A stretch of DNA of 64,000 nt, taken from contig MU001498.1 in the NCBI GenBank assembly GCA_010093485.1, positions 673,697 through 737,696 on the forward strand, given 5' to 3'. A model generated the notes under the pieces. The model was not told the DNA's origin. It searched no databases and was given only the letters and a program-made list of their open reading frames with translations. The translations under genes were made by a program, and so were the position numbers. The stretch comes from Karstenula rhodostoma CBS 690.94 (Eukaryota; Ascomycota; Dothideomycetes; Pleosporales; Didymosphaeriaceae). Shown in pieces: positions 1-9,548 of this stretch. Positions within the stretch are counted from its first letter, which is position 1. The number at the start of each line of letters is the position of its first letter.

Positions 1-2
1 AC

Positions 3-584
3 CCCGGCATCCAAGAAAAGCTTCTCCAAGAACTGGTCGACAATGACTTCAACGATGACATGGAGATCACCTCCGACTACACAGACAAGCTCACCTATCT
101 CGACCGCTTCATCAAGGAAACCCAACGCAGACACAACCCCTCCTTCCAGCCGGGCCGCACCGCAAAGACCGACCTCATCCTTCCCGGCGGGTACAAGCTT
201 CCCAAAGACTCCATCATCATCCCAGCGCTCCACCACATCCATAACAACCCTGCGCTATGGGACAACCCTGCGAAGTTCGACCCTGAGCGATGGGAGACGC
301 CAGAGGTCAAGAACAGGCACAAGGCAGCATATATTCCGTTCGCTGCGGGTCCGCGCATGTGCATCGGATTCAACTTTGCGTTGCAAGAAGTCAAAATTTT
401 CCTGCCCAAGCTCATTTGGCGATACCATTTCGTCAAAGACGGGGACGAGACCATCGAGTATGATCCTATGTTCCAGTTGATCCGGCCGAACAATCTATAC
501 CTCAAAGCCGAGAGGAGAGGCAAGTGGCCGCCGAAGACAGAAAAGGCGGATTCTGTCATCGAGGCGGCGGTCATGGAACCTTAG
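3..584 (+). CDS. Cytochrome P450 monooxygenase, C-terminal part (5' end outside window)
   Basis: The frame is open from base 3 and ends at a TAG at 582-584, so only the last ~193 residues are present. The K-helix motif is visible as KETQR (the ExxR charge pair), followed by the FDPERW segment and the haem-binding loop FAAGPRMCIGF, whose Cys is the axial haem ligand. Together these define a class II fungal P450, normally ER-anchored and dependent on a P450 reductase. No intron is needed in this part. The substrate and CYP family cannot be told from this fragment. A second, degenerate P450 N-terminal fragment lies at 47281-47646 in the same window; the two do not overlap in the protein and need not be related. 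Confidence 0.93.
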   Translation, partial: PGIQEKLLQELVDNDFNDDMEITSDYTDKLTYLDRFIKETQRRHNPSFQPGRTAKTDLILPGGYKLPKDSIIIPALHHIHNNPALWDNPAKFDPERWETPEVKNRHKAAYIPFAAGPRMCIGFNFALQEVKIFLPKLIWRYHFVKDGDETIEYDPMFQLIRPNNLYLKAERRGKWPPKTEKADSVIEAAVMEP

Positions 585-2340
585 TGGCGTGTGGTGGGCG
601 CATGTGATGGACCGTTTGTGGAATTTTGTATAGTGTGGAAGCTAGAGCCGTCAATACCCTAGATCGTAAGACGATTGTATCAACCTATAATTATATTCTT
701 CAGCTTTGTGTTTTGACTGGAGGGATGGTGTCTTTTAGATTGCTTCCTAAAATATTTCTGACGAGTCAGTTTACTACCCCATCTTCTCCTGGATAAAGGT
801 GACCGTATCCTCCAATGCCTCGTCAACGCAATGAAACCATGCGGTGTCCCGCTTCATATCTTGACCACGCTCTCATTTCCCCTCATACCCTACTTGGCGC
901 CCATTATCATTGTATCGTCTAATGACGTGTCTTCGGCAGCTTTAGTCCTCGGAGATCTTTGTAGAAAGGACTGTTGGACGGATCGCAGCGCTCCTCGTGA
1001 GTCGTGTTGGGAAGCATATCAATATGCCGTTGGGCTTCAATCGTCACCGGGTGCAAAGCTAGCTGTTGTTCTCGAGCGAGCCTTACGCTATTCGCCAGCT
1101 CACCATTTCGAGGGGCAAGCTTGTTGGAATCTCGTTCGTACCTAACCATGGAGGGATCTGAGTCCACATCTACTCGTGATTTCCTGGCTGACCCAGCGAC
1201 CTCCACCTCCGTGCGAGGAGGCATGATGAATTCCACAGCATCTCGCAGGAGTTACCGTCCGATTCACCTCAAATCGACGATATACCTTTACAACGTGTTC
1301 ACAGGGCACATTCATTCGACTGCACATATGGAAACCGCTGTAGAGACGGTCCGTGAATTCGACGTCGTCTTCCCCAAATCTGATCGCTCAGATTTCTTCC
1401 CAACACGCATGCACCTGCACAGGACAAGGTGGAGATCAGGCTTTTGGAAAGCATTCTAGCTTCTGAAGAAGAAGCGCTTAGACGCAATTCGTTTTTGCTC
1501 TTAGTTCTCAATCGGTAAAGAACGCTTCTGAGCATGGCAGAAATGCTGGCGATCAATCGCATCTCAATGAACCGAGGCAAAGCTTGCGAGCAGGGACAGG
1601 CATAGTCGGTGTTGCTTTGCCACTAACTCATGCCCCTGGGGTAGATCTCGGGCCCTTCCGGTGGAGTCGTAAAGTCAATACATCTAGTTCGTTCGTTCCC
1701 CGTTTCCCGCATCCTTCGTTACAGGACAGGCCTTGCAACAATCTAACCGAAAACCATCTTCATTCGCCAAGCGCCTCGAACCTTATCCTTGCACGAGGCA
1801 GGCAGGCGTTGCATGCCACCCAATCAAGGGAGGCGGAACTTAGACGCAAGTATCCTGAGGTGACTTGCGAATGTGGCACCGCACCTGCAAGTTTGCTGGC
1901 AATCACAGCTGTCGAAGTGGATCAACATGATACCCAAAGCCACTCGCTTCACGTCCGGATCAGCCTTTCCGAAACTGGTGCCATGTAGGATACAAGGTTT
2001 TGCCTAATGCATGTTTCGTTCAAATACCTAGCTGATCGATCGTTGTTCGTGGGAATGTGACGAATATTATCGCTTGCGCGTGCACCGCCAGGGCTTTGGA
2101 CAGGATTGCGCGCCTTCAACTACATGAGGGACACACTGACACCGAAGGACAAGGAAGGTTGCGGCTGAACGCTTGGGGATTTACCATGCAACCCTCGTTC
2201 ATGCGCAGTGTCGCAGTGAGTAGCGTAGAAACGACGAACCTTGAGCGCCCTGGTTCGGAAATGTAATCCATCTGCGATGTACCATATATGCACAGTCGCT
2301 GCTTCCTTGAATTTAGACTGATGAGGTGCTTTGTGTAGCT
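585..2340. other. Intergenic stretch without a supportable gene
   Basis: No open frame here shows a family motif. The longest are a 105-codon minus-strand frame at 919-1236 and 151- and 134-codon plus-strand frames at 1004-1459 and 1584-1988. They overlap, and no convincing splice path joins them. A short plus-strand segment near 1410-1490 reads like an acidic, Leu-rich helix but soon meets a stop. The region could hold a decayed gene or UTRs; I cannot assign it. Confidence 0.4.
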
Positions 2341-3648
2341 ATGTCTTCCAGCGCTGTGCCAGCTTTTACTCCAGAGTACTTGGCGTCCGACAAAGGCCCT
2401 CGAATTCTTACCATCCTCATAGTTTTTCCTGTTTTTGGCTCTTTTGATCGTTGGACTCAGGCTGTACACACGACTCGCGGTAGTTCGCAAGTCATCATAC
2501 GAGGACTTGACCATCGTATTAGCGTTGGTATGACCGACGAAAATGTTCTATATTCCAACAAATTGATTAATGTCATCCAGATTTTCAGTATTGCCACATC
2601 AATGTGTCAAGGCTATGGTGCGTTTCTTGCCCCGATGGTCTGCAGAATGCTGATCGCGAATAGAGGCCAAGAACGGCATGGGCAGGCACATCCAAGTCTT
2701 GACTCCAGGGCAGGGTATAAGGCCTTTGAAGGTGAGTGTATTTCAATCCTCTCTGGAAAGCATCAGTCTCAACTAAGCAAACCCATAGGCTCTCTTCGCC
2801 AGTATCATGATGTACAACTTTGGCTTGACTTTGACCAAAGCCTCCATTGTCCTACAATACATGCGTATTTCGATCGGCCACAACGTGCGTAAAGTCTGCT
2901 GGGTGGTGATGGGTGTCATTGCCGCACCGTCCATTGAGGCCTTCTTCGCCAACATCTTCGCCTTTTGCTAAGTTTTGGGATGATCGAATCCCAGGCAGTT
3001 GCATCAACACGACAGCGATATATTATGCAAATGCTGGAATTGTTTTTGCCACAGATTTTGCGCTCGTTATACTTCCTGCGTTCATAATAAGGAATCTCCA
3101 GTTGCGCAGACGGGAGAAATACACGCTGGCGCTCATTCTTGGACCGGGAGGCTTGTGAGTCCATGCAAAACGAGCGATGAGTTTGAGGCTAATTGTCTAA
3201 AAGTGCCAGTATAGCCTCTATCCTACGTCTTAACACCCTACACGAGCTCCAAAGCACTAGGGATATATCTTGGGACAATCCGGGCACAGCGACATGGTCC
3301 GTTATTGAGATGAATCTGGGCATCATTTGCGCATCATTGCCTACCCTCCGCGAAATCATCATCCACCACCTTCCCAGGGTGTTCCGATCAACTTGGGTAG
3401 CTGCACCGAGTGCAAATATTGAGCATCAGACGGGTGGTGGAAGTGGCGGAACTGCTGAGAGCGATAGTAGTCAACTCGTATACGTATCTACAGGAAGACA
3501 TTCTGCTGCTACAGATGTCCACGATCCTTTTTCATACATGGATATAGGAAAGAGTACGTTTTATCCAAGCGATTCGGAGCAGGGATATGTGAGAAATGAC
3601 TGGGTCAGCATGACCATTGCACAGCTAATTCTTACCGGTCGTTCGTAA
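2341..3648 (+). pseudogene. Rhodopsin-domain (PTH11-like/PF20684 type) integral membrane protein with two frame breaks
   Basis: Five exons can be read: 2341-2527, 2581-2617, 2664-2731, 2789-3154 and 3210-3648. All four introns have good splice sites. Family hallmarks are RLYTRLAVVRKSSYEDL near the first loop, GMGRHIQVL, MMYNFGLTLTKASIVLQY, AKFWDDRIPGSCIN and the final helix with NLGIICASLPTLR. Two places do not stay in frame. In exon 1 the frame must drop one T of the T5 run at 2432-2436 to pass from IVFPV to LALLIVGLRLY. In exon 4 it must drop one base (or gain two) around 2957-2968, otherwise a TAA at 2969-2971 ends it. It is therefore either a recent pseudogene or a victim of sequence error. 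The family is multi-copy in filamentous ascomycetes, with mostly unknown ligands. Confidence 0.8.
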
Positions 3649-4062
3649 TGGCAGAAAATGTGAAGCTTTCAAGCAAAACAGCCAGTCGCGCTCGATGCAC
3701 TTTGAATATCGCTGCGTCAGAAGTATGTGTGTTTCATAAATTCAGATTCAAGACACTGTACGCGCGATTGTGTCTGTATAGGAACGTGGACATGATAGTT
3801 CAAATGATAGATTATATGGCCACCGACTCCAGTGACCTGCAATAGTGTGGAGATACGTGATCGAAGTAAAGAGTGTGAACGGTAGAGAACCATACCCAGA
3901 AATTTCCTCGCGAACATGGAAAATATGCATATCCTCCACGCGTACCAAAGTAAAGGCTGCCGAGCCCTCGAAACAAAATGGATGCAACCCGAAGTAGAAG
4001 ATGAGCATAAGTATGCACACTCCCAGATCCTGACATCGAACGCTAAATAGCCTTCGATGATA

Positions 4063-4092
4063 CATGCAAATCCCATTCATGCAAATCCCATG
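4063..4092. repeat. 15-bp direct tandem repeat, two copies
   Basis: The unit CATGCAAATCCCATT at 4063-4077 is followed directly by a near-identical copy at 4078-4092. It lies in the 3' flank of STE3, between that gene and the convergent rhodopsin-domain gene. No function can be assigned. Confidence 0.8.
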
Positions 4093-4125
4093 TCATGTAA
4101 GCTAGATACGTGGTTAGGTGCTAGA

Positions 4126-5651
4126 TTACACCCAGGCATCGTCTCCAGTCTTCTTCTCTCCACCCTTATCTTGGCTCGCTTGGTGGACTTCGCGAACAAC
4201 ATGGACGCCTGAGACTTCGTCGGTCTTCTCGCCAGTGTTGTTATCAGCGGCCCAGGCACGCGCAGTGAAAGCTGGGGAGTTTGAGGGCGTCTTGTCAAGC
4301 ACAGGGAGGCGTTCCGTATCAGTTGACACCCTACGATGAATCGGGAGTATGGAGCGATGGGCGGAGCGACGGCTGAAGATGCGACCGAGGAAAGACAGTG
4401 GGCCGGTGCGGGATGTGCCGTGATGTTGTTGGACAGGCACTGATCCCTGGTTCGAGAACACAGGCTCACTGATAGATCCAGTAAGAGACACGTTGCGGCT
4501 TGGCTCAGAAATAGACCCGTTCCTGCTGATCAAACTCTTCGCCTTGCTTGACCAGCTGGAAGTCCAGCGCTTGACAAAGGTGACACTGGTCGGAGTCTGA
4601 ACACCACTGCTCTCGCTCGTGATGTAAAGGCTTGGGAAAAGTTTGCCAAATCCGACTGAGGTGAGCATTCCTTTGTAGGTATTGTGTGCATCGGTGCCGG
4701 TGCCGAAGAGTATGAAAGCGATGTATCCAGCGGCAACCTCGCCCCAGCGGTCCCAGCGTACAACGCCGTTTGCAGGTACTTTCACAACCGAGTTCCAGTC
4801 GGGTCCATGGACACGCGACCAGCTGTACTCATCGACGATTGTGTCGGCGAGTTGGTAAAGAATGAAGAAGGAATATGGGACCAGGATGATTGAGACGTAG
4901 AGGACCATGAGAAAAAGTCGTACAAAGCGGGACTTGGTGGTGTTGCGGGCGGCGATTAGGTTGTGGAATTCACGGCGATAGTGGAAAAGACGGAAACCCA
5001 GTAAGCCTATGGTGAGAACGTTAGACATGCTTAGGGTCAGACCAAAAGTGAGGGTAAGCATTACGTACCGGAATAGAAAGCTGCCACGAGAGTTGTGATA
5101 CAGCCCCAGACCCACACAATTGCTAGACTTGGCCAACTGGAATCATACACCGCTGTGCAGCCCGAGATCCCGAAAATGTAGTAGCGGAACGGCTGAACAA
5201 TGTAGTACGTGATCATGAGGATGATCGGATAGATCCAGCAGAAACCGATCTCGAGGGTCTTCTCAATGAGTACACTCCGCTTGCTGGGCGCAACTGTGAT
5301 GTTACGCGTATCCATGACATTGGCAAGGCGGCGCGCGATGATAGCCGTACACGCTGCGAGGGCCACGCAAGCGCCGACTTGAATGCGAACTTCAATGTCA
5401 CAAAGACCGCCACCGTTGTACCATTCATCCATGTTGTCTCGAGGCCATATGAGCGGATTGATGGAGTTGAAGAAGTTGAGGAGTATGATCCAGAAGATGA
5501 GTGAGCCTGCAGCGATGTTGCGTTGCGAGAGATGCCAAACCATGGGGGAGACGCAGAGAATCCATGACGGGAAGGCAAGGACTGGAAGCCACACAGCTTG
5601 TTGGTAGAGCGGGAATTGGTCCTCTGCCATGTTGGAAGACATGGTGGACAA
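4126..5651 (-). CDS. STE3: STE3-type a-factor pheromone receptor (GPCR)
   Basis: Two exons, 5651-5069 and 5006-4126, join to 487 residues. The 61-bp intron runs from GTACGT to CATAG. The protein starts with an extracellular end and seven hydrophobic segments in the first ~300 residues. It contains the family signatures FWIILLNFFNSINPLIWPRD and GLCDIEVRIQVGA, typical of fungal STE3/PreA receptors for lipid-modified a-type pheromone. A long Ser/Thr-rich cytoplasmic tail of ~190 residues follows, as in other filamentous ascomycete members. It should act at the plasma membrane, coupling to the mating heterotrimeric G protein. No MAT gene is seen nearby. The start is the first ATG; a second ATG four codons in (MSTM) and a third at codon 8 are alternatives. 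Confidence 0.93.
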
Positions 5652-6926
5652 GGTCAGTACCGGAAGGACAGTGTGCCGAAGCTCAAGAGAGCGGAGTTGG
5701 GAATGTTGATTCTTTTGAGGATTCTCTTAGCGTAGAGCGTTAGGATGGGGCTAGATAGGCGTATCTTTGTTCTCGAGCGAAGTATGAACCGTGGTATGCT
5801 TCAAAAATGATGAATGGACATGTGAAAGTGGTAGATAGAAAAGAAGATGAGAGCGATCGTTGGGTTTTATAAGTTCAAGAGTAAAGAGAGACGCGGAGTT
5901 GACAGGAGAAGTACTCTGTGCATCAATCGAACCTCATCGTGTCAATAGATCTCAGCTCTCAATAAGCACTCAATAGCGAGCCTCCCTCCTTTTCGCCGTC
6001 ACAGTCAGTGAAGCCACCTGGGGCGAGGGAGAGACACCAGCACTCGCCATTTGGGCCTGAAGCGTCGAATAGCGAGGTTATTCATCTGTGCGTTCAATAC
6101 GGCCCACATATTCTCTCGCTATGAACGCGCGGCAGAGCGCGGCAGAGCGCGGCAGTGAAACGTGGGTGATTGCCGGATTCGGGTCTGAATAGAAAAGCTG
6201 CCCAAACCGTAACCTGTGAATAGGAAAACGAAAGTGATCTTATTAGACATGTCTCTGCTCGGGGCATCGAGTTCGTGAGGCCCTGATTTCAGTTCGGGCG
6301 TGACCGAGGTGATTTCGCTACCTGTGCATGCGCGGTAGTACATCGACCGTTTATACGGGGTGATTATAGCATTCAAGAAACTCAATTAGCCCATCTAAGT
6401 ACCCCGGTAAGCATTTCCGAGGTGAAAAGGCGCACAAGCTCACTAACAACCAAAGGCACGATCGGTGGTTATGCGTTTGTAGGCTCTGCTGCTAACATTC
6501 TACAGTTCGAATTTGTAGAGGAGGACACGATAATTTTAGCTGACGCACTGCGTTTAGATCGTGAACGACAGCTGATATGTGTAGTGGGATGTCGGAGGCT
6601 TTCGTCAAAGTTCTGAGTTGAAGTGGCTCTACAATTTACCCAAAAGGGTTAGTCGGTGATGTAACTGAAAACGCGCTTGGCAATAGCATTCCATCCATCC
6701 AGCCTTTGCAGCACGGCGCACAAGCCCAGCGACGTGCTCATGATGGTCTATCGTCGACGAGATCGTTGCTGGAGCTTCTCAGACTCGCCGGCACTTCTGC
6801 CGGCCTAGTGCTTGACTGTCATCGCGCTCTGAACCCTCTCGCTGGCTCGGTACCTAAGCCGCCTCAACGGGTCTCAACATAGCGGAAGCACCTGCCGAGC
6901 AGATACACCCTCTTCTACGCCAGAGG
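5652..6926. other. Divergent intergenic region upstream of STE3 and of the 6927 gene
   Basis: About 1.3 kb separates the two divergent starts. The small open frames here (6119-6385 minus, 6422-6616 plus) lack motifs. It should hold both promoters. A purine-rich stretch at 5830-5900 upstream of STE3 is probably its core promoter or 5' UTR, but no specific element can be claimed. Confidence 0.5.
6127..6155. repeat. 10-bp GC-rich tandem repeat, about three copies
   Basis: The unit GCGCGGCAGA recurs at 6127, 6137 and 6147 (the last copy lacks its final base). It lies between divergent genes. No role is apparent. Confidence 0.8.
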
Positions 6927-8279
6927 ATGCTGAACCGCGCAGCAACCTTCTCAGAAGGTGCACAACCTCCACCCGCGCCCCGTCGACGTGGCTCCATCCT
7001 CTCGCAGTACTCGGACACGCGCCACTCTTTCCGCTCCTCGACCGACGACCTCCTACTATCTTTGGGCAAGAATGATATGGAAAAGCTGACTACCACGGAT
7101 GAGGTCTCGCTCTGGCATTCTGCACCTCTTGCTTTCGCCATTGTCCCCGCCTTCGCCGGTCTCCTCTTCCAGAATGGTGGTGCGATTGTGACGGACATAC
7201 TGTTGCTGGGATTTGGAACACTGTTCCTCAATTGGTGTGTGAGGACACCATGGTATGTGCACGGTTCGCTCTGCAGGGCAATCACTGATCGTTATTGTTA
7301 CAGGGAATGGTATCACGCCGCACAGCACACGCAGTACGTTGACTCCGACGAGCCCGAACGCGACGATATAATCCTCGAAGAAGATGAGCTCACCGGAGAA
7401 CCCATAAATGACGGTGTGCAAGCATCTGGCCCCGCCGATGCAGCGCTCCAAGACGACAAGGATGATACGAACCATAGCCATGCACCACCGTCAAAAGCGC
7501 AGGAGGAAGCACGTCAAGAACTTAGGAACAATGAGATGCTTGCCTTGCTCACATGCTTCATTGGTCCCTTGGTCGGCGCGTACTTGTTACACGCAATCCG
7601 CTCACAGCTCACTCGCCCAGCCGAAGGCCTCGTATCCAACTACAATCTCACCATCTTCGTGATGGGCGCGGAGCTTCGTCCTATCCACCACGTTATCAAG
7701 ATGAAGCAAGCGCGGATGCTACACCTGCAGCGTGTCGTTCGCTCAGACAAAAAGTTGGAATACAGCAGGGCAGACATCGAAGACATCTCCACTCGTCTCG
7801 CCAGTCTCGAAGCGAGAGCCACTGAGTCCCCACAAAACACCGATATCGAGAGCTTGAAAATCGGGGCTACAGTGAGACAAGGCATACAGCCCCAACTCGA
7901 CGCTCTCAACCGTGCTGTACGAAGATACGAAAAGCGCCAAGCTGCACAGTCCATGCAGATGGAGGCACGCTTCCAGGAGTTGGACGACCGGATGAGGGAC
8001 GCGTTGGCTTTGGCTGCGGCTGCTGCCCGTACAGGCCAGAGACCCGGTGTCATAACCATGTTGTTCACGTGGGTTGCCAATCTCTTCACCCTTGGTGTTC
8101 AGACAAGCTGGGTGGTGGCTACCTACCCGTATAGAACCACGGTAGCGGTCGCGAGCCAGATCAGTACCTTTGTCACTGGTGCAGACCGTCAACCGAGAAA
8201 GAGGGCGAAAGGGCAGCCTAATGGTAATCCGTATGCCCCGGTATCGACGTCCAGGGTGCAGTCGAGAAGCGGCAGATGA
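6927..8279 (+). CDS. Conserved-looking membrane protein of unknown function
   Basis: One intron is likely at 7253-7303: 51 bp, GTATGT donor, CACTGAT branch and TTACAG acceptor. Its length is a multiple of three, so the frame also reads through. The spliced protein has 433 residues. Residues ~1-45 are polar and Ser/Arg-rich. Two hydrophobic segments follow at ~60-105 (AFAIVPAFAGLLFQNGG and DILLLGFGTLFLNW), then an acidic linker, another hydrophobic segment (MLALLTCFIGPLVGAYLL) and a charged helical stretch. A last hydrophobic pair precedes a basic tail. It is probably an ER or other endomembrane protein. I do not recognise the family. Start: first ATG of the open frame. Confidence 0.75.
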   Translation: MLNRAATFSEGAQPPPAPRRRGSILSQYSDTRHSFRSSTDDLLLSLGKNDMEKLTTTDEVSLWHSAPLAFAIVPAFAGLLFQNGGAIVTDILLLGFGTLFLNWCVRTPWYVHGSLCRAITDRYCYREWYHAAQHTQYVDSDEPERDDIILEEDELTGEPINDGVQASGPADAALQDDKDDTNHSHAPPSKAQEEARQELRNNEMLALLTCFIGPLVGAYLLHAIRSQLTRPAEGLVSNYNLTIFVMGAELRPIHHVIKMKQARMLHLQRVVRSDKKLEYSRADIEDISTRLASLEARATESPQNTDIESLKIGATVRQGIQPQLDALNRAVRRYEKRQAAQSMQMEARFQELDDRMRDALALAAAAARTGQRPGVITMLFTWVANLFTLGVQTSWVVATYPYRTTVAVASQISTFVTGADRQPRKRAKGQPNGNPYAPVSTSRVQSRSGR

Positions 8280-9032
8280 CATTCTTATACATGTACATAC
8301 CCAATACACCTAATCCTGTACTTGCGTCGCTGCATGCATCCGGAGCGTTCCTCAGCGCCTCAAAAATGAATATTTATCGATGTCGGACCAATTGACTAGT
8401 TCCACTCCATGCACAAAGCCATGTAGAACTAGCAAACATATCTCAGGGACGTAACACCAGGTCGGTACACAGATACCTTCGCTGGTGATCATCGTTGCAC
8501 GTATTAAGATACCCTTGTACGAGCTACCAAACAAAGAACTCCCGCACACTAAACTCAGTCACGCGACAGCTGTTTAGCGATGCGCGCATGGTGACGGCAA
8601 GCGTCGTGCGGGGTAAGCTCAGCTCTGAAATGATGAGAAGACACATAATTATATCACGGGCAATTTAAGGCAGCAGATTTGTCGTGAAGCATGTCTGATT
8701 CATTTTCATGTCGTGACAGATGTCCACATGGCAGATATGTCGTTCAAAGGCAAGCTCGGAAGCGAGCCGGTGTTAGAGCGCACACCTGAGGTCGTTCTGA
8801 TAAACTCCCGAATTCCTCAACAGGCAATTGACCAGCGTCCCATGTAATCCTTCAATCCAGCACAAGCGCGACCTCCCCGATTGACCAAGAAGTTGCTCGC
8901 GAGTCGACCGCATGACGTAGCCGGAATGGCGGGTGTTCCGGGGGTCGATTGGGAGAGTGCTGGCTAAAAGTCGTTCATTGTTTGATGTTTGGCGATTGAA
9001 GTGATGGGAGCTGAGATCGAGGGGCGAGTAGT
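8280..9032. other. Convergent intergenic region
   Basis: It lies between the 3' ends of the 6927 gene and eL41. Nothing codes convincingly; the small minus frame at 8352-8549 has no motif. It should contain both terminators, but no discrete signal stands out. Confidence 0.5.
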
Positions 9033-9162
9033 TTATTTGCTGTACACATGATTAGAAGCTGTTGCTGAGAGCATGGGCAATGGTAACTTACGAGCGGGCC
9101 CTAGTCTTCCTCCTCTTGCGCTTGAGACGTCGCACGCGCTTCTTCCTCCATTTGGCTCTCAT
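9033..9162 (-). CDS. RPL41: 60S ribosomal protein eL41
   Basis: This 25-codon gene is too short for ordinary ORF calling. Exon 1 (9162-9092) encodes MRAKWRKKRVRRLKRKRRK and four further residues; the final Ser codon is split. A 52-bp intron follows (GTAAGT donor, TTCTAATC branch, TACAG acceptor), and exon 2 (9039-9033) supplies one base, Lys and TAA. The peptide is almost identical to the universally conserved eL41, a single Arg/Lys-rich helix at the ribosomal subunit interface. Expression should be high and constitutive. The gene has a 5' UTR intron (separate entry) and is head to head with the checkpoint kinase at 9549. Confidence 0.96.
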
Positions 9163-9170
9163 CTTGTCGG

Positions 9171-9334
9171 CTAAGTGAACTTCGAGTGCAAGTCAGCAAT
9201 TGTACTCGAGCGGGGTAGCGGCAGCGGCAGCGGCAGCGACAATAGCGACAATCCAGCTATGGCGGTGCAATGTGCATCCGCCGAGCTCAATCGAGCTTCA
9301 TGAAGCTGTCGCAAAGAGGGAGATGAGAGCTTAC
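9171..9334 (-). promoter_or_regulatory. RPL41: 5' UTR intron of RPL41
   Basis: On the minus strand an AAAGCAAG|GTAAGC donor at 9334 and a CACTTAG acceptor at 9171 frame a 164-bp intron. It ends eight bases before the eL41 ATG. Leader introns are common in fungal ribosomal protein genes and often raise expression. It contains a GCGGCA-type microsatellite at about 9218-9238. Confidence 0.75.
9218..9238. repeat. (GCGGCA)n microsatellite
   Basis: Three and a half copies of GCGGCA lie inside the RPL41 leader intron, so they are not translated. Confidence 0.8.
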
Positions 9335-9548
9335 CTTGCTTTCGAGATGAGTGTCGTGGGTTAAGGAGAGAGGGGAGCTTCCAGCGAGCACAAAGTATAT
9401 TGGCAGGAGGGCATTCGCTTAATCTGTGCGCGCTAACCGTGTCGAGTATAAGCGCTTGGCAACGTCATTTCCGGAAGAGGAATCCGACCGACTCCAGTTC
9501 CAGTCCTATCAGCATACGGATGGTGTAATGACGTGAGAACGTGCGACA
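9335..9548. promoter_or_regulatory. Short bidirectional promoter between RPL41 and the FHA kinase
   Basis: Only 214 bp separate the RPL41 leader exon boundary from the kinase ATG, so both promoters must share this stretch. An AT-rich AAGTATATT at about 9392 could be a core element for RPL41. No factor site is claimed. Confidence 0.5.

Noticed and set aside
919..1236. 105-codon minus-strand frame, polar protein-like composition
   Set aside because: No family motif, no splice partners, and comparable frames exist on the other strand over the same bases.
3717..4080. Three overlapping hydrophobic minus-strand frames
   Set aside because: They overlap each other in different frames, lie in the convergent 3' flank of STE3 and have no recognisable motif.
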